Positions 33,672 through 43,001 of a stretch of 64,000 nucleotides of DNA are shown piece after piece. Position numbers and translations under genes: made by a program. How positions within the stretch are numbered: the stretch's first letter is position 1; each line of letters begins with the position of its first letter. Below the pieces are notes generated by a model. It saw nothing but the letters and a program-made list of their open reading frames with translations. It did not search any database and was not told the DNA's origin. Origin of the DNA: Verrucomicrobiota bacterium (GTDB taxonomy: Bacteria; Verrucomicrobiota; Verrucomicrobiia; Chthoniobacterales; JAFAMB01); NCBI GenBank assembly GCA_019247695.1, contig JAFBAP010000157.1, forward strand, positions 1 through 64,000. Reading direction: 5' to 3'.

Positions 33672-35711
33672 ATGGCCTCTTTATCGGCCCGCTCCCCCTT
33701 GTGGCTACCGGATCGTACGCGCGCCACTCACCTTACGCGTTTTATGGCGTGGCTTGCGCGCGACCAGGGAGCGCAGTTTGCGACTTACCAGCAGCTGTAT
33801 GAGTGGTCCATAGCCCACCCGGACCGCTTCTGGTCCGCCATTGCCCGTTACTTCCACGTACGATTCGGCGCGGCGCCGGCCGGCATCCTGGAAGCCGGCC
33901 ACAAGGCGATGAATGCGGTCTGGTTCCCGGGCGCCACCCTCAATTTCGCGGAGCACCTGCTCCGGTTTTCACCGGACGAGAACTCCGTCGACCCTGGCCG
34001 GACGGCCGTCGTGTTCCGCTCGGAATCCCGGGTGAGCTCCGTAGAGATCAGCCGGCGCGAACTTTGCGAGCAGGTGGCCGCCGTGGCCGGGCGATTCCGC
34101 TCCCTTGGGCTCGAAGCGGGCGACCGTGTGGCCGCGTACCTGCCCAACCGCCCGGAAACGCTTGTTGCGTTTCTCGCGGCCGCCAGCCTCGGCGCCATCT
34201 GGTCGGTCGTGCCGGTAGAACTCTCCAGCCACGGCGTGCTCGATCGTTTCACCCAGATCCAGCCGAAGCTGCTGGTGACCACTGCGGCGTACCGTTACGA
34301 CGGCAAGTTCTACGACCGGCGCGAGTCAATCGACCGCATCGTTGCCCAACTGCCTTCGCTTGAGGCCGTGCTTTTGATCCCCTCAGATCCCGCGGCTGAA
34401 AACCGGGCCCCGGGCGATTGGAGTGTTCCGGGGATCCCGGGGGTCACGATGATCTCCTGGACCGAGGCGACGTCGACCCCTGCACGCCTCCAATTCACGC
34501 GGGTCCCGTTCGCGCATCCGCTGTGGATCCTATACTCGTCCGGAACGACCGGGGCACCCAAACCCATCATCCATGGACACGGCGGCATGCTGCTCGAACA
34601 CCTGAAGGCATTACACCTGCACCTCGACCTGTCTGCCGGAGACCGCTTTTTCTGGTACACCACGGCGGGCTGGATGATGTGGAACTTTGTGATCGCCGGC
34701 CTTGCCCTGGGTTCGACGGTCGTTCTTTACGACGGCTGTCCGAAGTTTCCCGACCTGAACGTGCTGTGGCGATTTGTTTCTGAAGAGAGAATCAATTACT
34801 TCGGGACGAGTGCCCCTTTTTTGATGGCCTGCCGGAAAGAGGGGCTGCGGCCCGGTGCAGCGTTCGACGTGACCCGGTTGCGGGCGATTGGGTCGACGGG
34901 CGCACCTTTGCCGCCGGAAGGGTTTGAATGGGTGTATCGGGAGGTCAAATCGGACGTCTGGCTCGGTTCGATCAGCGGCGGGACGGATGTCTGTACCGCC
35001 CTTGTTTCGAGCAACCCCTTGCTGCCGGTTTACGCCGGGCAATTGCAATGCCGCGCCCTCGGCGCCCCGGTCGAAGCCTGGGACGCAGACGGGCGGCCGG
35101 TCCTTGACGAGGTCGGCGAACTGGTGCTGACCGGCCCGATGCCGTGCATGCCGGTCGGATTCTGGAATGATCCGGACGGCCAGAGATTCCGGGACGCGTA
35201 TTTTGACGTGTACCCCGGAATCTGGCGTCACGGCGATTGGATCCGGATCAACGCGGCGGACGGTCAGTGCATCATTTATGGGCGGTCGGACTCCACGCTG
35301 AAGCGCGGCGGCGTCCGGATGGGTACCAGCGAATTTTATCGCGTGGTCGAAACCCTGCCGGAAATTGCGGAAGCGCTGGTGATTGACACTACCCGCCTGG
35401 ACGTGGCCGGCGCAACCGGCGAGTTGCTGCTGTTCGTGGCCTTGCGTCCGGGTGCCCGGTTCGACGCGGTGCTCCGCGACAAGATTGCGGCGACGCTCCG
35501 CGCCGATTTGTCTCCGCGCCATGTGCCGGACGCGATCTATGCCGTCCCGGAGATCCCCCATACGCTGAACGGCAAGAAGATGGAGGTGCCCGTGAAACGG
35601 ATTTTTGAAGGTGTCCCGCTTGAGCGGGCCGCCAGCCTGCACGCGGTGGCCAACCCCGATGCGCTCCGGTTCTTCGCGCGCCTCGCTCACACCGCGGGCA
35701 CGGCGAAGTAG
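33672..35711 (+). CDS. Acetoacetyl-CoA synthetase
   Basis: A 679-residue ANL-superfamily ligase. The family N-terminus (PLWLPDRTRATHLTRFMAWL) is present. The ATP loop is LYSSGTTGAPKPIIHGHGG, followed by FFWYTTAGWMMWNF and SISGGTDVCTALV. The C-terminal domain has IYGRSDSTLKRGGVRMGT and the catalytic lysine in LNGKKMEVPVKR. It activates acetoacetate with ATP and CoA for ketone-body or polyhydroxybutyrate metabolism. A 3-hydroxybutyrate dehydrogenase at 61115 could supply acetoacetate. The final residues (HTAGTAK) abut a degenerate composite-repeat fragment. Confidence 0.95.
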   Translation: MASLSARSPLWLPDRTRATHLTRFMAWLARDQGAQFATYQQLYEWSIAHPDRFWSAIARYFHVRFGAAPAGILEAGHKAMNAVWFPGATLNFAEHLLRFSPDENSVDPGRTAVVFRSESRVSSVEISRRELCEQVAAVAGRFRSLGLEAGDRVAAYLPNRPETLVAFLAAASLGAIWSVVPVELSSHGVLDRFTQIQPKLLVTTAAYRYDGKFYDRRESIDRIVAQLPSLEAVLLIPSDPAAENRAPGDWSVPGIPGVTMISWTEATSTPARLQFTRVPFAHPLWILYSSGTTGAPKPIIHGHGGMLLEHLKALHLHLDLSAGDRFFWYTTAGWMMWNFVIAGLALGSTVVLYDGCPKFPDLNVLWRFVSEERINYFGTSAPFLMACRKEGLRPGAAFDVTRLRAIGSTGAPLPPEGFEWVYREVKSDVWLGSISGGTDVCTALVSSNPLLPVYAGQLQCRALGAPVEAWDADGRPVLDEVGELVLTGPMPCMPVGFWNDPDGQRFRDAYFDVYPGIWRHGDWIRINAADGQCIIYGRSDSTLKRGGVRMGTSEFYRVVETLPEIAEALVIDTTRLDVAGATGELLLFVALRPGARFDAVLRDKIAATLRADLSPRHVPDAIYAVPEIPHTLNGKKMEVPVKRIFEGVPLERAASLHAVANPDALRFFARLAHTAGTAK

Positions 35712-35770
35712 CGGGCACGGCGGATCCGCGGAACATGCAGACAACACAGAAGGGGATCCACGTGTTCATC
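35711..35770. repeat. Fragment of the composite intergenic repeat core
   Basis: GGCACGGCGGATCCGCGGAA followed by CATGCAGACAACACAGAAGGGGATCCACG resembles the TCCGCAGAACACGCAGAAG...GATCCATCCAC core of copies A-C. The arms are missing. It sits directly at the 3' end of the acetoacetyl-CoA synthetase gene. Confidence 0.6.
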
Positions 35771-35815
35771 GCTTGACGCCCGGTACGCTGCCGTTGCGAA
35801 CGCCAAACCGCTGCT

Positions 35816-36826
35816 TTAAACCGGTTCCGGGGCGTTGTTGGCTGACGATCGCGCGAGCGCGTCCAGAACCTTAATGTTGTTCAGCCCATCTTCCGGCGGC
35901 AGCGGAACCGGGCGCCGGTTGAGCACGGATTCCGCGAACGCATCGGCCATAAGTCGGTACTGATTCGCCGGCGCAATACGTTCTTCATGTCGGTTGCCGT
36001 CCGGATCGACGATGATAACGAGACCTTCCGCTGCGCGTGTGCCATAGCCGGGGATGATCCCACGGGGCACTTCGATGTAGCCATCGGTGCCAACGATGGT
36101 GTAGATGTCGCCTCCGTCAGTGGCAAACGAGCCGCTGATCAGGGCGACGCCGGTGGCAAACTCGAGGAGACCGGCGCTGCTGGTGTCAACGCCCATCTTT
36201 GCGTCAATCTGCATCCGGCCAACCACGCGCCGGGGTTCGCTGCCGAACGCCATGCGGGCGATGCTTACCGAATAGCAACCCATGTCCAGGAGTGCGCCAC
36301 CCCCGAGCCGGGCGTCGTAACGAATGTTCCCTGCATCGAGTGCTCGCATGATGTTGACGGACAAATGCGCGCGCACTTCGCGGACCTGCCCGATTACCCC
36401 GGAACCGATGAGTTCCTGCACACGGCGCGTCTGCGGGTGAAAACGGTACATGAACGCCTCCATGAGGTTTACGCCGTGCCTGGCGCAGGCCTCGATCTGC
36501 CGCGCTGCATCAGCGGCGGAGGTCGCAAGGGGTTTTTCACAAAGAACCGCTTTGCCGACCGCCGCCGCCCGGATGGTCCAGTCGGCGTGCAGCGTGTTCG
36601 GAAGGGGAATATACACCGCGTCTACGTCGGGATCTTCCAGCAACGCCTGATAGCTGCCGGTGACCCGTTTGATGCCGAGTTCCCGCGCAACGCTTCGCGC
36701 CTTTTCAATATCCCGGCTTGCCAGAACCTCGACCCTGCCCCAGGTCGAGCCCTGAATCGCCGGGATCACCTGCATCCGGCCAATGCCGGCCGTGCTCATC
36801 ACACCCCATCTTAGTTGTTGTGGCAT
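35816..36826 (-). CDS. Gfo/Idh/MocA family oxidoreductase
   Basis: A 336-residue NAD(P)-dependent sugar or cyclitol dehydrogenase. The Rossmann start is RWGVMSTAGIGRMQVIPAI, with the family EKPLATSAADAARQ loop containing the catalytic Lys. GGALLDMGCYSVSIARMAFG and a C-terminal substrate domain follow. No export signal is present, so it acts in the cytoplasm. It is the last gene of the minus-strand operon with the first Rbs-type importer, 98 bp after the binding-protein gene, and probably oxidises the imported sugar or its derivative. Confidence 0.9.
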   Translation of the reverse strand: MPQQLRWGVMSTAGIGRMQVIPAIQGSTWGRVEVLASRDIEKARSVARELGIKRVTGSYQALLEDPDVDAVYIPLPNTLHADWTIRAAAVGKAVLCEKPLATSAADAARQIEACARHGVNLMEAFMYRFHPQTRRVQELIGSGVIGQVREVRAHLSVNIMRALDAGNIRYDARLGGGALLDMGCYSVSIARMAFGSEPRRVVGRMQIDAKMGVDTSSAGLLEFATGVALISGSFATDGGDIYTIVGTDGYIEVPRGIIPGYGTRAAEGLVIIVDPDGNRHEERIAPANQYRLMADAFAESVLNRRPVPLPPEDGLNNIKVLDALARSSANNAPEPV

Positions 36827-36924
36827 TCAGCCCCCCTTTCGTATTCGTCGCGCGGTGATCCGGGCGGTGATGGCACCGTCGCATGGACCTGCCGCGCCCG
36901 GATTTGCGTGATGGATTCGCGCGT

Positions 36925-38061
36925 TCACTTCTTTCTGCCGAAATTGCCCCAGAGATTCGGATCATCGACATTTTCCTTCGTGATGAGAACCGGCTCGGTT
37001 CGACCTTTGGGATCAAACGGTTTGCCTTCGAAGTAGGCGATGATGTCATTCAGGATGATCCCGCCCATCGCGTACGGATCCTGGCCGACCGACGCGTCCT
37101 GCGTCCCCTGGCGGATGCGGTCCATGGCTAACGGCGTGCCGTCAAGGCCGACCACCGCGACGTGGCCATCCTTTCCGGCCGGGACAAGCTTGTTGATCTG
37201 GCGCAAGGCCGACACCACCCCACGCACCATTTCGTCATTGTGACTGAAGACCCCTTTGATGCCGGGGTTTTGGGTGAATGCATCGAGCACCATTTTGTAG
37301 GCGTTGTCGGCAACCCATTCCGTGTTCAGCGAACGCACTTCGACGTTGGGGTATTTTTCCTTAATCCGGTCGACGAAGCCTTTGTGACGAAGTTGCGCCT
37401 GGTCGGAGCCGATCGACCCTCGGGTCTCGAGCACGACGCCTTTTTCGCCGATCAGCTTTGCCAGTTCGTCGGCCCCCATGGCGCCGCCGCCTTCGTTGTC
37501 AAAGTCGACAAAGCCCAGGTATTTGCCTTCCGGCGGAGGATTTTCCATGATGAAGACCGGAATGCTGGCTTCGTTCGCTCGCTTCACGCCGGCCACGATG
37601 AGCTTCGCATCGACCGGATTGATCAGCAGCGCGTTAGGTTGCTTGGTCACGGCGTCGAGGGCCTCAGTCACCTGCAGGTTCGGGTCGCCTTTTCCGTCAA
37701 CGATCTGCAGGACGAGACCGGCATCGGCCGCCTTTTTCTTGATTCCCTCCACCATGGCGACCTGGTACTCGAATTGCAGGCCGAACGTGATATAGCCCAC
37801 CCGTTTCCCGCGGGCGCCCCCTTCGGCGCTTAATGCCGTGCCGGGAACACCGGCTGTTCCGGCGAATGCCAGCACCGCGGCGCATGCCAAAGCGGCGCCG
37901 CGCAAGGTGAACGCACTGAATGCACGGCGGGCCGTGGCATTGCTTCCGGTAGGCACCGCGTGTTCGTCGTCGGCCGATCGTAATCCTTGTGGGCAATCAT
38001 TGCCGAGGCCGCGAGGAGTTTCGGGCGGTGGTGGTGATGAATTGGTGGGGTTCGTTTTCAT
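36925..38061 (-). CDS. Rbs-type sugar ABC transporter, periplasmic binding protein 1
   Basis: A 378-residue type I periplasmic binding protein. An unusual Pro/Thr/Asn-rich lead of ~45 residues precedes a hydrophobic export segment (GAALACAAVLAFAGTAG). The mature protein begins near RVGYITFGLQFEYQVAM, and NALLINPVDAKLIVAGVK, VFSHNDEMVRG and VVGLDGTPLAMDRI line the sugar pocket. An internal start closer to the hydrophobic segment is possible. It is followed by a Gfo/Idh gene and preceded by its permease and ATPase. Confidence 0.9.
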   Translation of the reverse strand: MKTNPTNSSPPPPETPRGLGNDCPQGLRSADDEHAVPTGSNATARRAFSAFTLRGAALACAAVLAFAGTAGVPGTALSAEGGARGKRVGYITFGLQFEYQVAMVEGIKKKAADAGLVLQIVDGKGDPNLQVTEALDAVTKQPNALLINPVDAKLIVAGVKRANEASIPVFIMENPPPEGKYLGFVDFDNEGGGAMGADELAKLIGEKGVVLETRGSIGSDQAQLRHKGFVDRIKEKYPNVEVRSLNTEWVADNAYKMVLDAFTQNPGIKGVFSHNDEMVRGVVSALRQINKLVPAGKDGHVAVVGLDGTPLAMDRIRQGTQDASVGQDPYAMGGIILNDIIAYFEGKPFDPKGRTEPVLITKENVDDPNLWGNFGRKK

Positions 38062-38100
38062 GGTTTGTTCCTGGGGGTTTCAGGTGTTTGGCGTTCCGGT

Positions 38101-39231
38101 TTACGCCGTCGACGTTGGTGGGGTTGTTCTTGGGGCTGGCTCGGCGACCTTCTGCTGAGACCTCATCTCATCTTTCCGAAGGGTCGAGCGCCTGCGGAGG
38201 CCCGCCTCCGCAAAGTTGCGCCGGACGACGTCAAGGGCGGCGGCTGCGGCGATCACCAGGCCGCTGACCACGTAATCATAGTTTGGCGGCACATTAAGCA
38301 GGTTAATCGCGTTTTGGACGAGCGCCAGGAGCAGCACCCCCAGGAGCACGCCGCCGATCTGGCCCTCACCGCCCAGCAAGCTGACGCCTCCGATCACCAC
38401 CGCGGAGATAACCGTCAACTCGGCTCCGACGCCGGCCGTCGCCGCGCCGGCTTCCAGGCGTGCAGTGATCATCAGGCCGCCGAGCGCAGCCGTGATCCCC
38501 GAGATCACGTAGGCGGCTAAGGTGACCTGGTTTGTACGAATGCCGGAGAGGCGGGCCGCAACCGCATTGCCGCCGGTCGCGTAGATCGAGCGTCCGAAAC
38601 GCGTGCTGCTCAGCACGAAGTGGGCGATACATCCGAGGGCGATCGTGAACAGGATTACCACGGGGACGCCGAGGAAGCGTACCGCCTGCACGTTCACGAA
38701 CACGTCCGGCACCGGGGCGATGTTCCGGCCGCCGGAATAAATGAATGCCACGCCGCGGGCCGCGCTCATCATCGCGAGCGTGGCGATAAGCGGCGGGATC
38801 TTGATCGCGGTTACGTTTAATCCGTTGATCAACCCGATCGCAGCTCCTGTGCCGAGCGCGATGAGCGTCGCCAGCCAGACGGGCACACCCGCTTGCAGGG
38901 GAAGACCGACGCATAGAACGGACGAAAGCGCCAGCACGGCGCCGACCGAGAGGTCAATCCCGCCCACTAAAATGACGAACGCCTCCCCGATCGCCACGAC
39001 GGCGATTATGGTGGAGGAGTAGAGCAGGTTCTCGATGTTGATCCTGGTAAAAAACACCGGGGTCGCAAGGCTCAACAAACTGCTTCCGATCACGATAACG
39101 GTGAGCAGACCCAGGCTCTGAACCGCCTCAAGGACGGCCCGGTTACCGGTGCGGAGCTTACCAAGGAAACCGCGCTGAGTAGGGTAAGCAGCGGATGCGT
39201 CCTTCTTAATCGCGTGCGTTTGGGTGCTCAT
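38101..39231 (-). CDS. Rbs-type sugar ABC transporter permease 1
   Basis: A 376-residue RbsC-family permease with about ten helices. GGIDLSVGAVLALSSVLC is the signature, followed by GLINGLNVTAIKIPPLIATL, YATGGNAVAARLSGI and SLLGGEGQIGGVLLGVLLL. It forms the membrane channel of the first Rbs-type importer. It begins 14 bp after the ATPase gene ends and is followed 39 bp later by the binding-protein gene. Confidence 0.93.
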   Translation of the reverse strand: MSTQTHAIKKDASAAYPTQRGFLGKLRTGNRAVLEAVQSLGLLTVIVIGSSLLSLATPVFFTRINIENLLYSSTIIAVVAIGEAFVILVGGIDLSVGAVLALSSVLCVGLPLQAGVPVWLATLIALGTGAAIGLINGLNVTAIKIPPLIATLAMMSAARGVAFIYSGGRNIAPVPDVFVNVQAVRFLGVPVVILFTIALGCIAHFVLSSTRFGRSIYATGGNAVAARLSGIRTNQVTLAAYVISGITAALGGLMITARLEAGAATAGVGAELTVISAVVIGGVSLLGGEGQIGGVLLGVLLLALVQNAINLLNVPPNYDYVVSGLVIAAAAALDVVRRNFAEAGLRRRSTLRKDEMRSQQKVAEPAPRTTPPTSTA

Positions 39232-39245
39232 GGGGCTTCTTGCCG

Positions 39246-40772
39246 CTAGGCGGTGGCGGCGTAGTTCATGATGCGTTCTTGGGACAGGGAGGAACGGTCA
39301 AGTTCGCCGGCGATGCGACCGGACCGCATGACCAGGACGCGATCGCTGAGGGCCAGGACTTCCGGCAACTCGGAGCTGATGAGAAGGACAGCGTTACCTT
39401 GTGCGGCAAGGCGAACGACGAGTTCACTGATTTCCGCTTTGGCGCCGACATCCACGCCCTTGGTCGGTTCGTCGAGAACAAGGAGGCTGGGCCGGCGGGC
39501 GAGCCAGCGCGCAAGCACAACCTTTTGCTGGTTGCCGCCCGACAGCGTCGATATCCGGACCTTCGGCGACGCCATCTTTATCGCGAGCGAGCGTTTTGCT
39601 TCGCTCACGATCTTGTCTTCGCGCTTCCTGGAAATTATCCAGCGCGGCGCGATGCGGTCCAGCACGGCTAGGGTCGTGTTCGCGCCCACGCTGAGTTGGC
39701 CGACGAGCGCCTGGCGACGGCGGTCTTCAGGCAGCAACGCGATGCCGGCCCGGATTGCGGCCGCCGGATCGTTTGGCGCAACCCTCGTCCCGCCGATCAG
39801 CACCTGACCGGCATCGTACGGATCGATCCCAAAAATGCAATTTGCGACTTCACTGCGGCCGGCGCCGACGAGGCCGGCGAGCGTCACGATTTCGCCTGCG
39901 TGAACCTTGAACGAGATGTTCTCGAGAACGCCGTAGCGGGTCAGACCCTTTACTTCAAGAATAACCTTGCCCGGCTGGCGGGCGGAGTTGGTGACCTCCT
40001 GGACCGCGCGGCCGACCATCATCTTAATGACCCGTTCCTGATCGAGTTCAGCCGCGGGCACGCTCCCGATGAGCCGGCTGTCGCGCAGCACAGTAATGCG
40101 GTCAGCGATGCGGAACACCTCCTCCAGCCAGTGCGACACGAAGACGATGCCGAGGCCCTTGGTCTTCAACTCGTGGACGACCGCAAAAAGCCGGTCGATC
40201 TCCCGCGGCGACAGTGAGGTGGTCGGCTCGTCCATGATCAGCATGCGCGCGTCCTCCGAAAGCGCGCGTGCGATTTCGACGAGTTGCCCCTCAGCGGGCG
40301 AAAGCCGCTGGGCCCGCGTTGCGGGCGAGAGCTCGGGAGCCACCTGTGCGAGCGCTTGCAGGGCGCGCCTTGTCTGTTCTTTCCGGGAAATCACGCCGAA
40401 CCGCGTCGGCCAGTGGCCAAGCATGATGTTCTCTGCGACGGTCATACTGGGAACCAGGTGGTGATCCTGGTGGATCGTGGCCACGCCCGCTTGGTGGGCC
40501 GCCGCGGGATCCTGATCAAGGCGCTTGCCGCCGACCAGAATTTCGCCCCGGTCCGGCGTGTAATAACCGGCCATGACCTTGATCAGGGTGGACTTGCCGG
40601 CGCCGTTTTCCCCGACCAGCGCATTGACCTCGCCGGACGTGATCTCGAAATCGACGTTGTCCAGGGCCACGACGCCGGGAAACGATTTACTGATGCCCCG
40701 GGCAACCAGCACGGGCCGGCCCGGGGCCAATCCCCCGGCTGGCCGATCACCAGGCTGTGACGCGCCGGTCAC
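39246..40772 (-). CDS. Rbs-type sugar ABC transporter ATPase 1
   Basis: A 508-residue protein with two fused nucleotide-binding domains, as in RbsA. The first has Walker A GENGAGKSTLIKV, the signature LSPAEGQLVEIARAL and Walker B MLIMDEPTT. The second has a degenerate P-loop AGLVGAGRSEV and the signature LSGGNQQKVVLARWLA. It energises uptake of a pentose, hexose or cyclitol. A candidate LacI-type operator lies 100 bp upstream, between it and the flavoprotein gene, so it may have its own regulated promoter. Confidence 0.94.
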   Translation of the reverse strand: MTGASQPGDRPAGGLAPGRPVLVARGISKSFPGVVALDNVDFEITSGEVNALVGENGAGKSTLIKVMAGYYTPDRGEILVGGKRLDQDPAAAHQAGVATIHQDHHLVPSMTVAENIMLGHWPTRFGVISRKEQTRRALQALAQVAPELSPATRAQRLSPAEGQLVEIARALSEDARMLIMDEPTTSLSPREIDRLFAVVHELKTKGLGIVFVSHWLEEVFRIADRITVLRDSRLIGSVPAAELDQERVIKMMVGRAVQEVTNSARQPGKVILEVKGLTRYGVLENISFKVHAGEIVTLAGLVGAGRSEVANCIFGIDPYDAGQVLIGGTRVAPNDPAAAIRAGIALLPEDRRRQALVGQLSVGANTTLAVLDRIAPRWIISRKREDKIVSEAKRSLAIKMASPKVRISTLSGGNQQKVVLARWLARRPSLLVLDEPTKGVDVGAKAEISELVVRLAAQGNAVLLISSELPEVLALSDRVLVMRSGRIAGELDRSSLSQERIMNYAATA

Positions 40773-40868
40773 GGCTGCCTCCGGGCTTGAACTTTCGCCG
40801 GCCGCGAGCTACGCCGGCCGGAATGCTTCCCGGCTGGCCGATCGGATACCGCTTTTGGGGTCGCAATA

Positions 40869-40880
40869 GATAACGTTTTC
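40869..40880. promoter_or_regulatory. LacI-family operator candidate 1 (GATAACGTTTTC)
   Basis: A 12-bp dyad GATAAC|GTTTTC centred between 40874 and 40875, in the gap between the flavoprotein and Rbs ATPase genes. It shares the AACGTT centre and flanking GA/TC with sites at 43006-43017, 60747-60758 and 60931-60942. Binding by the LacI protein encoded at 43300 is inferred from proximity and the CG-centred pattern of the family. Confidence 0.55.
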
Positions 40881-40907
40881 ATCCTTCGGGGGAGCAAACG
40901 CACGCGT

Positions 40908-43001
40908 TTACAAGGCTTGTGCCAGCATGAATGCTTCGACGATCGTACTTTGAACCAATCGCGGCGCCACGCAATCGCCGACTCGTTCGATCCGGACGTC
41001 GTTGAACTCGGCTGCCTCCTTCAACTCCAGGAACAGGTCTTCTCGCGACCGCCGCCCGATAATCGGAACCACCCAGTCGATCCCCTCGACCCACTCCCCT
41101 TTGCCCGGCACCAGGAGGTACTTCTTCCAGCCCTGCGTATCCTCGCAGCTGAAGGTGCCGGCGATTTTGGCCCGGTGGCGGCCGATTTCCAGCAGCATCG
41201 TGTTCGGACGCAGGCGGATGCCTTTGATTGCGGCACGCCGGTAGAAGAGAGTCCGGGTACCGGCTTCGATGTCCTCGCCGACTAAGGGGTGCGAGGCGAT
41301 CACTTCGACTCGACAGCCCCGGTCGGCCAGGTATTCTGCCGTGCCGGCGCCCTCCCAGTGGCCATTGTCATCGACCACGAGCACCGTCCCGCTGAGTTCC
41401 ACCTTTCCCGACAGGACGCGGTCCGACGAGACGACGAACGGCTGATCAAGGCCGGGCACGCCCGGCAGCACCTGCCGGCCAAGCGCCCGCGCGCGCTGTG
41501 CGCCGTCGCTCCCCTGGTTAGGCAGGTTCGGCTCCGAGCCGGTTGCGATCACGATCACCTCCGGCGCTAACCCCTGCAGCATTGCGCGCGTCGCCGTCAG
41601 GCCGAGCCGGACGTCGACGCCCAGATCGGCTACGGCAGCCTCGAGGTACCGGGTAACCTCCCCGATGATCGCGTGCTCCGGCTGCCTCGCCGCGAGCCGG
41701 ATCTGGCCCCCAAGGGCGTCCTCACGCTCGAGCAGCGTCACCCGGTGGCCCCGCTTCGCCGCAATCTCCGCGACCTTGAGGCCGGCCGGCCCGCCCCCGA
41801 CGACCACAACGCGCCGCGAACGACCGCTTTGGGCCACGAACCGCTCGTTAATTTCGCGTTCACGGCCTGCGCCCGGGTTGTGGATGCAGCGAACCGGCTT
41901 TTCCTGGCCGACCTGGTAGATGCACGCGTCGTTGCAGGCGACGCACAGTCGCACAAGCTCAGCACGGCCGGCGGCAAGCTTATTCGGCGTCTCGGGATCC
42001 GCGATGAACTGGCGCGCCATTCCGATGAGGTCGGCCTGACCGGCCCGCAGCATTTCCTCTGCACGCTGCGGCGGGCTGATGCGCCCGAACGCGACGACAG
42101 GCAGGCGGCTCGCGCGTTTAAGTTCGCCGTTGAGCGTCTGAAAATCGCCTGAGGCAACGGCCGCCGGCGGAATTTCCATCCAGTAGCTCGAAAACGAACC
42201 CGCGTCGGCATTGAAGTAATCTACAAGCCCGCTCGCTTCCAGGATGTGCGCCATCTGCAAGCCGTACTCAAGGCCGTAGCCGAAAGTCGTGAATTCGTGC
42301 AGACAAATGCGCACGCCGACGGGGCAAGCGTCTTCCGTTGCTTTTCTGATCGCTTCAAGAACTTCGAGTGACAGCCGCATGCGGTTCTCAAATGAGCCGC
42401 CGTACCGGTCGGTTCGTTGGTTGAAGAAGGGAGAGGCGAACGAGCGCAGCAGCCCGTCGTGCGCCACCTTGATCTCGATCCCGTCGAAGCCGGCCTCGGC
42501 AGCATTCCGCGCGCTGACCGCGAAGCCCTCGATTACGGCGCGGATGTCGTCCTCGTCCATCGCTTTCGTGGTGAAATGGCTTGAGGGTTCGGGCATCTGA
42601 GTCGGCGCCCACATGATGTGCGGCGGATGCTCGAGCGAGGTGTGGCCCCCGTGGGTCAGTTGGCTGAAGATCTTCGCACCGTGCGCATGCACGGCATCCG
42701 TGACGTTGCGCAGCAGCGGGATGACCGCCGGGTCCCACGCGTTGATGAAGCGGCGGGACATCTTGCCGGTGGGATGGATCGCCTGGCTTTCAAAGATGAT
42801 CAGGGCGACGCCACCGCGGGCGCGCTCTTCGTGATAGGCGACGTGGGCATCGCTCGGCTGGCCGTCCCAGGTGCCCAGGGCGGTGAAATGGGGCTGAAAG
42901 ACGAAACGGTTCCGGAGCGCGACGTCGCGGATGCGAAACGGGCTTAACGCCATCGAAAACCGCTGAAACGCATCAGGGAGGGGCGAGGTTGAAGCGCTCA
43001 T
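40908..43001 (-). CDS. Fe-S flavoprotein oxidoreductase (2,4-dienoyl-CoA reductase / N-demethylase type)
   Basis: A 697-residue three-part enzyme. An FMN-binding old-yellow-enzyme barrel spans about 17-350 (FDGIEIKVAHDGLLRSF, QRTDRYGGSFENRMR). A [4Fe-4S] site follows with CVACNDAC and a fourth Cys in RCIHNPGAG. A two-dinucleotide fold completes it, starting VVVVGGGPAGLKVAEIAA near 404. Relatives include FadH, trimethylamine dehydrogenase and stachydrine/N-methylproline demethylases. The substrate here is unknown; its place before an Rbs-type importer suggests action on the imported compound or its aglycone. Translation may start at the ATG at 43001 or at 42953, where homology begins; a LacI-type dyad lies 5 bp before the former. 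Confidence 0.88.
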   Translation of the reverse strand: MSASTSPLPDAFQRFSMALSPFRIRDVALRNRFVFQPHFTALGTWDGQPSDAHVAYHEERARGGVALIIFESQAIHPTGKMSRRFINAWDPAVIPLLRNVTDAVHAHGAKIFSQLTHGGHTSLEHPPHIMWAPTQMPEPSSHFTTKAMDEDDIRAVIEGFAVSARNAAEAGFDGIEIKVAHDGLLRSFASPFFNQRTDRYGGSFENRMRLSLEVLEAIRKATEDACPVGVRICLHEFTTFGYGLEYGLQMAHILEASGLVDYFNADAGSFSSYWMEIPPAAVASGDFQTLNGELKRASRLPVVAFGRISPPQRAEEMLRAGQADLIGMARQFIADPETPNKLAAGRAELVRLCVACNDACIYQVGQEKPVRCIHNPGAGREREINERFVAQSGRSRRVVVVGGGPAGLKVAEIAAKRGHRVTLLEREDALGGQIRLAARQPEHAIIGEVTRYLEAAVADLGVDVRLGLTATRAMLQGLAPEVIVIATGSEPNLPNQGSDGAQRARALGRQVLPGVPGLDQPFVVSSDRVLSGKVELSGTVLVVDDNGHWEGAGTAEYLADRGCRVEVIASHPLVGEDIEAGTRTLFYRRAAIKGIRLRPNTMLLEIGRHRAKIAGTFSCEDTQGWKKYLLVPGKGEWVEGIDWVVPIIGRRSREDLFLELKEAAEFNDVRIERVGDCVAPRLVQSTIVEAFMLAQAL

